Shown: positions 32,544-40,453, numbered from the stretch's first letter. The stretch: 57,411 nt of DNA from Streptomyces caeruleatus (GCF_001514235.1 NZ_KQ948946.1:1-57411); one strand, 5' to 3'. Notes: a model not told the origin generated them from the sequence alone. A program made the numbers and translations.

Positions 32544-35500
32544 TTGGCCCGCCATGTCTTCGCAGGTCGTTCGAGAGCGAGACGCGCGGCCGTCGCCGTG
32601 GCCGCGTCCGCCGCGCTCGCGGGTGGGCTGAGCCCGCTGCTGCCGGCCGCGTCGGCGGCGGAGGTGCCGCAGGAGACGGTCGTACCGTCGACCCCGCGGA
32701 CCACGAACCTGGCCGCGGCGCTCCAGTTCTCCGACACCACGACCGGGGCGAACGGCGCCGGCGCCGAGGGTGTCTTCCACCGGCTGGAGGGCAGCTCCCG
32801 GCTGCTGTGGACGCGGTACGCCGACGGCAGGTCCTCCGAGGCGCCCGTACCCACCGGCACGGCGAGCATGGCGGGCACCGGCACCGATGTGCTCGCCTAC
32901 CGGGCTTCGGGCGGCCGGATCGACTTCTGGAACGCGGCGGACGGCACCACCCGCACCTTTCAGCTGCCCACGGGCCACACCGTGCTGACGATCTACGGCA
33001 CCACGGTCGTCACCGCTGCCAACGTCACGGACGCCGACGGCACGGCCACGCGGGTCGTCCACCTGCTGGACGTACGCGAGGACGGGACCGTCGTCGACAC
33101 GGAGGTCGGCGGGGCGCCCGCGGGCATGACGCTGGGGCAGCCGCGCGGCGCCGACGACAAGGGCCTGATCTTCAACGCGACACTGGACGGCACCGCCCGC
33201 ATGGTCGCCGTCGACCGCGCCACGGGACGTGTGCAGAACTGGACGCAGCCGCTGCCCTCCCTCGCCTACGGCTACGTCAAGCTCTCGCCGGACCATGTCG
33301 CCGTCTACAGCAAGGCGTTGAACACCAAGGTGCTGGTCGTGCCCCGCGCCGACCTGGCGGCCGCCCCGGTGGAGGTGGGCCTCGCCGGAAGCCCCAGCGC
33401 CAACTATGTCGACGACCTGGCCGTCGTCGGCGACTGGCTGGTGCACCAGCCCACCGGCAGCACCCAGATCACGGCCAAGCCGATCGCGGGCGGTGCCGAG
33501 GTGACCCTGCTCACCGCCTCGCGCAGCGAGGTCACCGCCGTGTCGGACGGCGCCGCCGTCGCCATCGGCCGTACCGCGGCCGACGACTGGGGTATCCAGC
33601 GCATCCACGCCGACGCGTCGGGCAGTCCGGTCGTCACGCAGGTCAAGGCGCTCCCCAAACCGCCGGCCCCGATCCAGGGCATCTCGCTGGAGCAGGGCCG
33701 GCTGGTCGTCACCGACACCGGTGGCAGCACACAGCGCAACGATTATCTGAGAACTGTCGCAGTCACGGGCGCCCCCACCTTCGGTGAGCGCTCCTCGTTC
33801 ACGCCCACCTCGGCCGGCGTGATCGGCACCTGCCCGGTGACCGATGTGGCCTGCTCGCAGGTCTTCGGTACGGCCGACGGGCGGATCGCCTGGATGGAGT
33901 ACGGCTCCGAGACCGACCGCCTGCGCGTCAACGGCCCCACCGGCGCGGGCCTGTGGGAGCGGAGCGTGCCCATCGACGGGCGCATCCTCGATGTGTCGGG
34001 GCGGTACGTCCTCTACACGACGCCCAGCAACGTGTACGCCTACAAGATCGGTGACCAGGCGGAGCCGTACGCCACGCGGGGCCCCGCCGCCCTCTCCGGC
34101 GACACCCTGTGGACGGGGGGTGCGACCCCCGGCACGGTCACCGCGTACAACCTGACGACGAAGAAGACCACCGAGACGGTGGCGCTCGCCTCGGGCTGTG
34201 CGCCGACCGAACTCCAGGCGCTTGGGCGGTACTTGTACTGGACCTGCGGTGACAAGGCCGGGGTCTACGACCGTACGGCGAAGACGTCCGTGGCCGTGCC
34301 GACGGGTGAGGCCAAGCTCGGGGACGGGTTCGTCGTCACGCACGACCGGCAGGCCGGGAAGCTGACGCTCACGACGGTCGCCGACGGGACCGCCGCGAGC
34401 CGGGTCATCGGCGATCTGCCCGACACCGGGGTCTCGCAGCGGGACGTGCGCTGGACGGTCGACGAGGCCGGCGCGAACGCGGCCTATGTGGACGATCAGG
34501 AGCGGGTGCACCTCATCCCGTCCGGGGTCGCGCAGCAGCCGCTCCGTCTGCTGGGTCCCGCGCAGAGCACGGCGACCGTCACGGCCCGCACGACCGACAG
34601 CGTGCCGGACACCCTCACCACCGTGCTGCTGTCCAAGCCCTCCTCCGGCTGGGACCTGACCGTCCGCGACCGCGCGACCGGCAAGGTCTACACCGACGGT
34701 GTGGACGGAACGGCGGCGCGCGGCGAGCTGGCCGTCGGCTGGCACGGCGACGACCCGACGAGGACCGGGGACGCCTTCGTGCCGAACGGTTCCTACGACT
34801 GGACCCTGACCGTCACCCCGGCCGACGGCGTCGGCGCCCCGCTGCAGGTGCGCGGCACCGTCCGGCTGGTGAGGGGCGACGCGGTCCGCCGGGACCACGT
34901 CGGCGCGGCGGGCCTGCCGGACGGCGTCGGCGACCTGCTGACCCTCAACTCCTCGGGTGCCCTGACCTTCCAGCAGGGCACCGGCAAGGGCACGTTCTCC
35001 GGGAAGGTCTCGGGGAGCGGCTGGTCGACGAAGTCGGTCGCGGTGCCCTTCGGGGATCTCAACGGCGACCGGTGCAACGACGTGCTGGTGCGGATGAGCG
35101 ACGGCTCGCTGCGCGGCTACAAGGCCAAGTGCGGGCAGGCGCTGACGCCTTCGACGTCGTACACGAAGCTCGGCACCGGCTGGAACGCCTACGACGTGCT
35201 CACCTCGCCGGGGGACCTGACCGGGGACAGGCGGGCCGATCTGCTGGCGCGGAAGGCGTCGACCGGGGACATCTACCTGTTCGCGGCGAAGAGCGACGGG
35301 ACGCTGGCGGCGGGGAAGAAGATCCGTTCGGCGTGGAGCGGCTACACGAGGATCGTGGGGGCCGGGGACCTGAACGGCGACGGTCACGGGGATCTGCTGG
35401 CCCGGGACAAGGCCGGGACGCTGTGGCGCTACAACGGCCTGGGCAACGGGCTGTTGAAGGACAGGGTGAAGGTCTTCTCGGGCTGGGGCACGGGCTACAA

Positions 35501-35663
35501 CGTCATCGTCGGCGCCGGGGACATCACGGGAGACGGCAAGGCGGACCTCGTCTCCCGGGACGGCAGCGGCAACGTGTGGCGCAACAGCGGTGACGGGAAG
35601 GGGTCGTTCGGGGCCCGGGTGAAGATCGCGAGCGGCTGGCAGGGCTACAAGGGCGTTTTCTAG
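32544..35663 (+). CDS. Secreted FG-GAP/VCBS-repeat protein
   Basis: From the TTG at 32544 (GGGGAGGATCGCC just before) the product is about 1039 residues and starts with an Arg-rich, probable secretion signal (RSRARRAAVAVAASAALAGG ending near PAASAAE). An alternative ATG at 32460 would add 28 residues but has no ribosome-binding site and lower GC at third positions. The large middle part is beta-rich, propeller-like. The last ~250 residues hold at least four FG-GAP-like repeats with calcium-loop signatures DLNGDRCND, DLTGDRRAD, DLNGDGHGD and DITGDGKAD. Proteins of this kind are extracellular and bind ligands or matrix; no enzyme motif is seen. Confidence 0.85.
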   Translation: MARHVFAGRSRARRAAVAVAASAALAGGLSPLLPAASAAEVPQETVVPSTPRTTNLAAALQFSDTTTGANGAGAEGVFHRLEGSSRLLWTRYADGRSSEAPVPTGTASMAGTGTDVLAYRASGGRIDFWNAADGTTRTFQLPTGHTVLTIYGTTVVTAANVTDADGTATRVVHLLDVREDGTVVDTEVGGAPAGMTLGQPRGADDKGLIFNATLDGTARMVAVDRATGRVQNWTQPLPSLAYGYVKLSPDHVAVYSKALNTKVLVVPRADLAAAPVEVGLAGSPSANYVDDLAVVGDWLVHQPTGSTQITAKPIAGGAEVTLLTASRSEVTAVSDGAAVAIGRTAADDWGIQRIHADASGSPVVTQVKALPKPPAPIQGISLEQGRLVVTDTGGSTQRNDYLRTVAVTGAPTFGERSSFTPTSAGVIGTCPVTDVACSQVFGTADGRIAWMEYGSETDRLRVNGPTGAGLWERSVPIDGRILDVSGRYVLYTTPSNVYAYKIGDQAEPYATRGPAALSGDTLWTGGATPGTVTAYNLTTKKTTETVALASGCAPTELQALGRYLYWTCGDKAGVYDRTAKTSVAVPTGEAKLGDGFVVTHDRQAGKLTLTTVADGTAASRVIGDLPDTGVSQRDVRWTVDEAGANAAYVDDQERVHLIPSGVAQQPLRLLGPAQSTATVTARTTDSVPDTLTTVLLSKPSSGWDLTVRDRATGKVYTDGVDGTAARGELAVGWHGDDPTRTGDAFVPNGSYDWTLTVTPADGVGAPLQVRGTVRLVRGDAVRRDHVGAAGLPDGVGDLLTLNSSGALTFQQGTGKGTFSGKVSGSGWSTKSVAVPFGDLNGDRCNDVLVRMSDGSLRGYKAKCGQALTPSTSYTKLGTGWNAYDVLTSPGDLTGDRRADLLARKASTGDIYLFAAKSDGTLAAGKKIRSAWSGYTRIVGAGDLNGDGHGDLLARDKAGTLWRYNGLGNGLLKDRVKVFSGWGTGYNVIVGAGDITGDGKADLVSRDGSGNVWRNSGDGKGSFGARVKIASGWQGYKGVF

Positions 35664-35724
35664 CGGCACTTTTTGGCCAAGCCGTGACGCATGTCACGTC
35701 CCCGGCGAGGGAATCGCTGGGGAC

Positions 35725-36478
35725 ATGACAGATGACGGCAGCGGTCGTCGTCGGCGCGCTGACGCCTCGGCCCATATGACGGAGGAGACGCACTACGCGT
35801 CGACCGCGGGCCCGAAGGGCATCGTGCGGTCCATCTGGACCTCGTGGATCGCGGGGTTCGTCCTGCTGCTCGGCTTCACCTTCGCCATCCAGTCCTACGA
35901 GGGCGCGCTGGCGTCCCCGACGGGCGCGCCGCCCGCGCAGATCCTGCTCGACGCGCTGGGCGCGACGGCGGGCAAGCTGCTCCTGCTGGTCGTCGTCGGC
36001 GCGCAGCTGTTCTGCGGCATGGCGTCCGTGACGGCCAACAGCCGCATGATCTACGCCTTTTTCCGGCGGGGCGCTGCTCCTGGGGCTGCCGTACCTGATC
36101 AACGTCACGGCGTACGCGGCGGTGACCTCGATCGCGGTGATCGGCCTGTACATCGCCTACGTCGTCCCGACGCTGCTGCGGCTGCGCAAGGGCGAGGCGT
36201 TCGAGCGGGGGCCGTGGCACCTCGGGCGCTGGTCCGGGGCCGTCGGGGTGGTGGCGGTGACGTGGGTCGGCGTGATCACGGTGCTGTTCATGCTGCCGCA
36301 GGTGTCCCCGGTGACCTGGGAGACCTTCAACTACGCCCCCGTCGCCCTGGTCGTCCTCGGCTTCGCCGCGACCTGGTGGCTGGCCTCGGCCCGGCACTGG
36401 TTCCTCAACCCCGACCACGCGCGCACGATCGCCCGCCACGCCGCCCGCGCCGGGGCGCCCGAACCGGCGGACCCGTAG
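35725..36478 (+). pseudogene. Amino-acid permease (APC family), broken
   Basis: Two adjacent frames together encode the C-terminal half of an APC-type amino-acid permease. Frame A (to about 36066) gives TEETHYASTAGPKGIVRSIW and three membrane segments ending NSRMIYAFFRR. Frame B (from about 36067) gives GALLLGLPYLINVTAYAAV and the last membrane segments, ending at 36478. The segment normally between the two pieces is missing and the frame changes, which indicates an internal deletion; the N-terminal roughly 230 residues are also absent. Recognition of the family is firm, function is lost. Confidence 0.8.
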
Positions 36479-36608
36479 CACTCCGGCGCGCACGTGCCCC
36501 GAAAGGGCTCGCCCCAGGGCCCTCCGCCCCCGCCGACGCGGCCGTGACCCCGATACCCGATCGGAGTCTCGGCCACGTGCGGCTATGCTCGGGGAGGCAA
36601 CATCGCCT

Positions 36609-36681
36609 GGGCCCTTAGCTCAATTGGCAGAGCAGTGGACTTTTAATCCATTGGTTGTGGGTTCGAGTCCCACAGGGCCTA
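36609..36681 (+). tRNA. tRNA-Lys(TTT), probable prophage attachment gene
   Basis: The cloverleaf reads GGGCCCT acceptor, D-arm TAGCTCAATTGGCAGAGC, anticodon loop CTTTTAA (anticodon TTT) and T-arm TGTGGGTTCGAGTCCCAC. The acceptor stem closes with a G-U pair. The gene is intact, and phage genes begin about 200 bp after its 3' end, so the 3' part is the likely attachment core. The other copy of the core would lie right of the window. Confidence 0.94.
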
Positions 36682-36687
36682 CGCAAT

Positions 36688-36729
36688 CGCCCCCAGCTCA
36701 GAGGCATTTCGAGCTGGGGGCGTGTCCGT
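36688..36729 (+). terminator. Terminator after tRNA-Lys
   Basis: CGCCCCCAGCTC (36688-36699) pairs perfectly with GAGCTGGGGGCG (36711-36722) around 11 nt and is followed by TGTCCGTTTT. It should end the tRNA-Lys transcript. Confidence 0.85.
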
Positions 36730-36751
36730 TTTAAGGGGGTCCCGTGAGCGT

Positions 36752-36772
36752 CTGCTGGCCCCCTGCTGGCCC
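36752..36772. repeat. Two direct copies of CTGCTGGCCC next to the attachment side
   Basis: CTGCTGGCCC occurs at 36752-36761 and 36763-36772, 11 bp apart (about one helical turn), 70-90 bp from the tRNA-Lys 3' end. The spacing fits recombinase arm-type sites; this is an inference from position only. Confidence 0.4.
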
Positions 36773-36797
36773 GAAAGCAAGATGATCAAGGCATGAA

Positions 36798-36840
36798 GCG
36801 GCCCCGGCGACAGTCGGGGGAGGCTGTCGGCCGGGGCCGC
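36798..36840 (-). terminator. Terminator of the three small phage genes
   Basis: GCGGCCCCGGCGACAG (36798-36813) and CTGTCGGCCGGGGCCGC (36824-36840) form a long, nearly perfect stem just after the stop of the 36887 gene on the minus strand. Its core GAAGCGGCCCCG is also found in the hairpin at 38.4 kb. Confidence 0.75.
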
Positions 36841-36886
36841 GGGGATCGTCACCGGCGCGATCGGCGCACCACGTCGGTGACGATGG

Positions 36887-37051
36887 TCAGGGGCGGAGAG
36901 GTACCTGGCTTGTCTGGGTCGGCACCGGCTTGCACGGACGGGAGTGTTGGTAGAGCGTCGTCCCGGCGCCGGACGGCGACATCTTGTCGACCTTGATGTA
37001 GGCCTCGCCGTCTCGGATCGACTTGTCGCAGCAGATGCAGATTTTGATCAT
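36887..37051 (-). CDS. Small phage protein with CxxC pair
   Basis: The 54-aa product starts MIKICICCDKSIRDGEAYI; CxxC and a later HSRPCK could bind one zinc. It is the last of three overlapping small genes (ATGA overlap with the preceding gene). I have a general memory of similar small proteins in Streptomyces phages and plasmids, but no function is known. Its position under control of the GntR operator suggests a role in establishment or superinfection rather than virion structure. Confidence 0.65.
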   Translation of the reverse strand: MIKICICCDKSIRDGEAYIKVDKMSPSGAGTTLYQHSRPCKPVPTQTSQVPLRP

Positions 37052-37290
37052 GGGGTGCCTCCCTGGTCGGCCTTCTCCGGGGTTCGCCTCGGGTGCCGGG
37101 GCCGCTGTGTGCACTGCGGTCGGCACTCGTACACCTCGACGCTCATGTCGTGCGCGCCGATGGATCCTTGGGCGCGGCCGGCGGACCGTGCCCCGTTGGT
37201 CAACCGCGCGTTGCACCAGCAGCAGTTCCACCCGGAGTACTGCGCCCGGGTCAGGGACGTCGCCGCGGGTGGCTGGGGCTGCCACTTCAT
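37048..37290 (-). CDS. Small phage protein, Cys-rich
   Basis: From the ATG at 37290 the product has 80 residues: MKWQPQPPAATSLTRAQYSG, then WNCCWCNARLTNGAR (CCxxC), VEVYECRPQC and a basic Arg/Pro-rich C-terminus. Three Cys clusters suggest a small zinc-binding, possibly nucleic-acid-binding, protein. It overlaps both neighbours by 4 bp (ATGA), so the three genes are translationally coupled. Family not recognised. Confidence 0.65.
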   Translation of the reverse strand: MKWQPQPPAATSLTRAQYSGWNCCWCNARLTNGARSAGRAQGSIGAHDMSVEVYECRPQCTQRPRHPRRTPEKADQGGTP

Positions 37291-37529
37291 GGCTGCTTCG
37301 CCTCGTCGTCGACCTCGACCCAGATCTCCGTGGCGCCGCTGGTGTTGGTACTGCCCCACCGGTCTGCGCTGCGCATCGCCTGGAGGACGGCGGCCCATGC
37401 GGGGTCGCCGTCGCCGGGGGCGGGCAGGTACAGGCGCAGGCCGGTCTCGGCGGCGAGGAGGTGTACGGGGGTGCCGGTCGCGCGTTCCAGTGCGGCGCGT
37501 AACGCCGCTGCTCGCAGGCTGATCGGCAC
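37287..37529 (-). CDS. Small phage protein, first gene of the GntR-divergent operon
   Basis: An 80-aa product starting at the GTG at 37529 (MPISLRAAALRAALERATG). It is compact and alpha/beta in look, with TEIWVEVDDE near the C-terminus, and has no recognised motif. Its start lies only 12-40 bp from two GntR-type palindromes, so it is probably repressed by the adjacent regulator. The ribosome-binding site is weak; the message may be nearly leaderless. Confidence 0.65.
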   Translation of the reverse strand: MPISLRAAALRAALERATGTPVHLLAAETGLRLYLPAPGDGDPAWAAVLQAMRSADRWGSTNTSGATEIWVEVDDEAKQP

Positions 37530-37541
37530 AACAAAACCCCT

Positions 37542-37576
37542 ACTCTCGTGCGAGAGAATGACTCTCGTATGAGAGT
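37542..37576. promoter_or_regulatory. Double palindromic operator between GntR and the small-gene operon
   Basis: Two near-identical 16-bp palindromes, ACTCTCGTGCGAGAGA (37542-37557) and ACTCTCGTATGAGAGT (37561-37576), are 19 bp apart centre to centre, and a further half-site TACTCTG lies at 37591. They fill the 99-bp divergent spacer between the small operon (start 37529) and the GntR gene (start 37629). The arrangement fits autoregulation and co-operative binding by a HutC-type dimer. Confidence 0.8.
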
Positions 37577-37628
37577 AGCCACCGGGCCACTACTCTGTCA
37601 CGCAAGTCACACTGAGAGGAGGCGGACA

Positions 37629-38378
37629 GTGACCGACGAAACGCCCCTGTACCTGCGGATCGCCGAGGACCTGCGCGCCCTCATCCGCGACATGCCAGCG
37701 GGCGCCCGGCTCCCCTCCGTCTCCGAACTGATCGGCCAGTACGGCGGCAGCAACTCCGCACCCAGCCGCGCCTACCGCGTCCTCGTCGATGACGGCCTGG
37801 TCGTCTCCCGGCACGGCGCCGGGTACTACGTCCGAGGCGCAGACAGCCCCGAGTTGCTCGTGCGGCAGCACCGCCGCCGGTCCGAGGACTCCCCCTTTGC
37901 CGAGGGCGCTGCACGGCAGGGCGCGGTCGGAACGTGGCGGCATGAGTCGACGACCGAGCAGGCCTCCGAGGTCGTCGCCAGGCGGCTGAGCATCGCCGAG
38001 GGCGACGCGGTCATGCACACGAGCTACGTGTACCTCGCCGACGAGCAGCCGGTGCAGCTGGCGGAGTCGTGGGAGCCGCTCGCGCTCACTGGCCAGTCCT
38101 TGATCGCGCTGCCCGAGGTCGGCCCGTATGCGGGCGTGGGCGTGGCCGCGCGCATGCGCGTGCTTTCCATCGAGGTTGGCGATCCCGTGGAGCGGGTGCG
38201 TGCCCGCATGGCCACCCGAGCCGAGGCGCAGGCCCTCGGCATGACGCCGCCCGGCCCGGTTCTCGCCATCGAGCGGACCTACTACGACCAGGCCACCGGT
38301 CGCCCCGTCGAGACCGCGGACGTCATCATGCGAGGTGACCGGTGGGTGTCCATCTACGGTCAGACGCCGGGTGGTTGA
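37629..38378 (+). CDS. GntR/HutC-family transcriptional regulator (phage)
   Basis: This 249-aa regulator has an N-terminal winged helix (YLRIAEDLRALIRDMPAG, LPSVSELIGQYG, APSRAYRVLVDDGLVVSRHGAGYYV) and a C-terminal UTRA domain from about residue 85 (VVARRLSIAEGDAVMHTSYVY, AIERTYYDQATGRPVETAD). The GTG at 37629 is chosen because GAGAGGAGG precedes it. HutC-type proteins such as KorSA control transfer of Streptomyces elements; UTRA usually binds a small ligand, which is not known here. It is the only plus-strand phage gene seen, and it faces two matching palindromes. Confidence 0.9.
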   Translation: MTDETPLYLRIAEDLRALIRDMPAGARLPSVSELIGQYGGSNSAPSRAYRVLVDDGLVVSRHGAGYYVRGADSPELLVRQHRRRSEDSPFAEGAARQGAVGTWRHESTTEQASEVVARRLSIAEGDAVMHTSYVYLADEQPVQLAESWEPLALTGQSLIALPEVGPYAGVGVAARMRVLSIEVGDPVERVRARMATRAEAQALGMTPPGPVLAIERTYYDQATGRPVETADVIMRGDRWVSIYGQTPGG

Positions 38379-38397
38379 CGTTTCAGTACATGACGAA

Positions 38398-38431
38398 GCG
38401 GCCCCGCCCTCCCGAAGGAGAGCGGGGCCGC
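38398..38431. terminator. Bidirectional hairpin between GntR and the late operon
   Basis: GCGGCCCCGC (38398-38407) and GCGGGGCCGC (38422-38431) are perfect arms around 14 nt. It lies at the meeting point of the GntR transcript and the minus-strand late transcript and can end both. Confidence 0.8.
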
Positions 38432-38436
38432 GGTCG

Positions 38437-39084
38437 TTACGGGTACTGGCGGCGATACGGAAGGGCCATGGAGAGCAGCCCGCCGTCATCGGTCGGTTCC
38501 GGGTCGGGGGCGCCGTCCTTGCGGCACACCAGCGCGTCCGGATCCCAGCTCGGGGCCTGGAGCGAGTAGCCGTCGGGACACGTCTGTCCGTCCTTGCCGT
38601 CGACGCCGTCGCGTCCGTCTCTGCCGGGTGGCCCGCTAGGGCCTGGGACGGTGGAGTCGGCTCCTGGCGGTCCGGATGGCCCGGGCACTGTGGAGTCCGC
38701 CCCGGGGCGGCCGGGCGCGCCAGATGCCCCCGAGGCGCCCGGCGAGGGGGTGATGGTGGGAGCCGGATTGCCCGGGTCGCCCTTCTCACCCTTCTCCCCT
38801 GGGATGGGGATCGGGACCGGCACGCGGGCGCGGTCGTCCAAATCCTCGACGGCCTTGCTCGGGTCGGGCGCCTTGGGTGTCTCACCTGCCGCCTGTACCT
38901 GAGCGCGTAGCACGCGCACGTCCCCGGCGAGGGTGGACACGGCGACCCCACGCCGGTCGGCCTCGTCGGCGAGCTGGCTGTACCAGGACCAGCCGACGAC
39001 AGTGGCCCCGGACAGGGCCAGCAGCCAGCAGAAGACGGCGATCCACCGCCAGCGCCCGGCGAGCGCCCGTTCAGCACGGGTCAC
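38437..39084 (-). CDS. Membrane-anchored collagen-like phage protein
   Basis: This 215-aa product has one N-terminal transmembrane segment (RWIAVFCWLLALSGATVVGWSW), a short coiled stalk (about residues 40-80), then about 20 Gly-X-Y triplets in two blocks (GEKGEKGDPG..., GASGASGAPGRPG... through GRDGRDGVDGKDG) with the unit GADSTVPGPSGPP repeated twice, and a small Cys-containing C-terminal region (TCPDGYSLQ, LVCRKDG). Start GTG at 39084 overlaps the stop of the previous gene. It is the last gene of the late operon, after endolysin, holin and a coiled membrane protein. A trimeric, membrane-bound collagen-like rod is likely. Its role (lysis, superinfection exclusion, or virion fibre) is unknown. 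Confidence 0.75.
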   Translation of the reverse strand: MTRAERALAGRWRWIAVFCWLLALSGATVVGWSWYSQLADEADRRGVAVSTLAGDVRVLRAQVQAAGETPKAPDPSKAVEDLDDRARVPVPIPIPGEKGEKGDPGNPAPTITPSPGASGASGAPGRPGADSTVPGPSGPPGADSTVPGPSGPPGRDGRDGVDGKDGQTCPDGYSLQAPSWDPDALVCRKDGAPDPEPTDDGGLLSMALPYRRQYP

Positions 39085-39350
39085 GGTGGATCGCCTCCCA
39101 TATTGATCAGTCGGATGCGGAGGAGCGCGTTCTCTTCCCGGTCTGCGATGCGCTGTTCGAGCAGCTGCTCGATCTTTTGGTCCCGCGCCGTGAGCTGCTC
39201 ACGTAGCTTGTCGCGCTCCTCCTGGACTTGGTCGAGCTCCGAGTTCCAGCGGGTGGTCGCGTTCTCTCCCCGCTTACCGAGGTACGCCACCACCGAGCCG
39301 GACAACACCCCGACGAGCGCGATCACGCTGCCGATGGTGGTGGCGTCCAA
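39081..39350 (-). CDS. Small membrane protein with coiled coil (lysis region)
   Basis: From a TTG at 39350 with GGAG just before it, the product has 89 residues: one transmembrane segment (TTIGSVIALVGVLSGSVVAYLG) and then about 55 residues of charged coiled coil (EERDKLREQLTARDQKIEQLLEQRIADRE). An upstream in-frame GTG/ATG region lies inside the holin gene. The layout - a small anchored coiled coil between holin and the collagen-like gene - resembles spanin-type or antiholin partners in shape only; no sequence family is recognised. Confidence 0.65.
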   Translation of the reverse strand: MDATTIGSVIALVGVLSGSVVAYLGKRGENATTRWNSELDQVQEERDKLREQLTARDQKIEQLLEQRIADREENALLRIRLINMGGDPP

Positions 39351-39361
39351 GGTGGCTCCGA

Positions 39362-39589
39362 TCAGATGTCGGCGCGCGGGGTGTGCGGCGCGGCCCACCC
39401 GGCGACCGCTGAGGCGGCGGCCGGGACGAGGGCGAGGACGAACGGTTCCAGCGCGTCGGGCATGCCGGAGATGAGGGACGGGTCGTCGGTGACGGCGCCG
39501 AGGATGGCGAGCCCGGCGAGGCTGGCCAGGTAGGCGAGCACTGAGCCCGCCTTGACCTTCTTCTCGATCGGGGCAGACGGAGATGCCAT
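39362..39589 (-). CDS. Putative holin
   Basis: A 75-aa protein with two hydrophobic segments (VLAYLASLAGLAILGAV and FVLALVPAAASAVAGWAA) and a short charged N-terminus (SPSAPIEKKVKAG). Size, topology and position directly after the endolysin (10-bp gap) fit a class II holin that releases the amidase across the membrane. Confidence 0.75.
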   Translation of the reverse strand: MASPSAPIEKKVKAGSVLAYLASLAGLAILGAVTDDPSLISGMPDALEPFVLALVPAAASAVAGWAAPHTPRADI

Positions 39590-39598
39590 GGTGCTACC

Positions 39599-40408
39599 TC
39601 ACTTCTTGGGGAGTTTGAGCTTCTGGCCGGGCGTGATCGCGTCGGCGTCGGCGAGCTTGTTGAGGACGGCGATCTCCCGCCAGCGGTTGCCGTCGCCGAG
39701 CTTGGAGGCGGCGATGGACCAGAGGGTGTCGCCCTTGGCGACCGTGTAGGTGACGGTCGTGCCGGGCGACCAGGAAGCCTCGTGCTTGAGGCGCTCGGCG
39801 ACTCGCTTACGGACGTCGGCCATGGAGATCCCGGGGCCGCGCGGGTCGACCTTGCCCGGCTGCCACTCCTTGTGGCCGATCACGGAGATGGCGCCCTCGC
39901 CGTCCGCGTTCCAGTCGTGCGCCCGGAGCAGGGCGGCCGAGGCGCGCACGATGGCCTCGACCTGCGCCGCGGGCCACGGGTCCTGGCCGTCGCCCATGTT
40001 CACGCACTCGAAGCCGTAAAAGCGGGCGTTGCCGTCGGTGTTGGCCTCGTTCGCCGCGGGCAGCGCCTTCTCGTCGCGGACCGCGGCGAGCACGTCGTCA
40101 TCGCCCAAGCCCGCGTGGTTGGTGCGCCCGTAGCCGACGAGGTGGACGACGCCGGCCTTGTCGATGACCCCGTGGCACAGCGGCCCGGGAAGCCCCGCGT
40201 AACCGTCGGTGCAGATGTTCACCGAGGCCTCGGTGCCCTTGGTGACGGTGTGGTGGATCATCACGCCGTTCACCGGGCCCCAGGCGCCCTTGCTGTTGCG
40301 GTTGTGGGTGCGCCAGTCACCGTGTTCCTGGACTTTCACGCCCTCGGCGCGGAGCTTCGAGAGGAACGTCGCCGCTGTCAGAGGAGTAGCCAACGTGACT
40401 CCAGACAT
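39599..40408 (-). CDS. Endolysin: N-acetylmuramoyl-L-alanine amidase with LysM
   Basis: The 269-aa protein has an amidase_2 domain (about residues 40-195: VNGVMIHHTVTKG with the first zinc His, ARFYGFECVNMGDG, and ISVIGHKEWQPGKVDPRG with the later zinc ligands) followed by a linker and one C-terminal LysM module (TYTVAKGDTLWSIAASKLGDG). It cuts the amide between muramic acid and L-alanine and binds the wall by LysM. No signal peptide, so it depends on the holin. I chose the ATG at 40408; an upstream ATG at 40432 is possible. Confidence 0.93.
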   Translation of the reverse strand: MSGVTLATPLTAATFLSKLRAEGVKVQEHGDWRTHNRNSKGAWGPVNGVMIHHTVTKGTEASVNICTDGYAGLPGPLCHGVIDKAGVVHLVGYGRTNHAGLGDDDVLAAVRDEKALPAANEANTDGNARFYGFECVNMGDGQDPWPAAQVEAIVRASAALLRAHDWNADGEGAISVIGHKEWQPGKVDPRGPGISMADVRKRVAERLKHEASWSPGTTVTYTVAKGDTLWSIAASKLGDGNRWREIAVLNKLADADAITPGQKLKLPKK

Positions 40409-40453
40409 GAGAAAGGCCCCGGCCAGCGGCACGGGGCGGGGAAGCGGGGGAGG

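Noticed and set aside
31461..35669. 1402-codon minus-strand frame
   Set aside because: Antisense to the helicase tail and the FG-GAP protein; its repeated Arg/Ser patterns are the reverse complement of the coding repeats.
36793..36886. Short plus-strand frame MKRPRRQSGEAVGRG after tRNA-Lys
   Set aside because: It passes through a terminator hairpin and has no ribosome-binding site.
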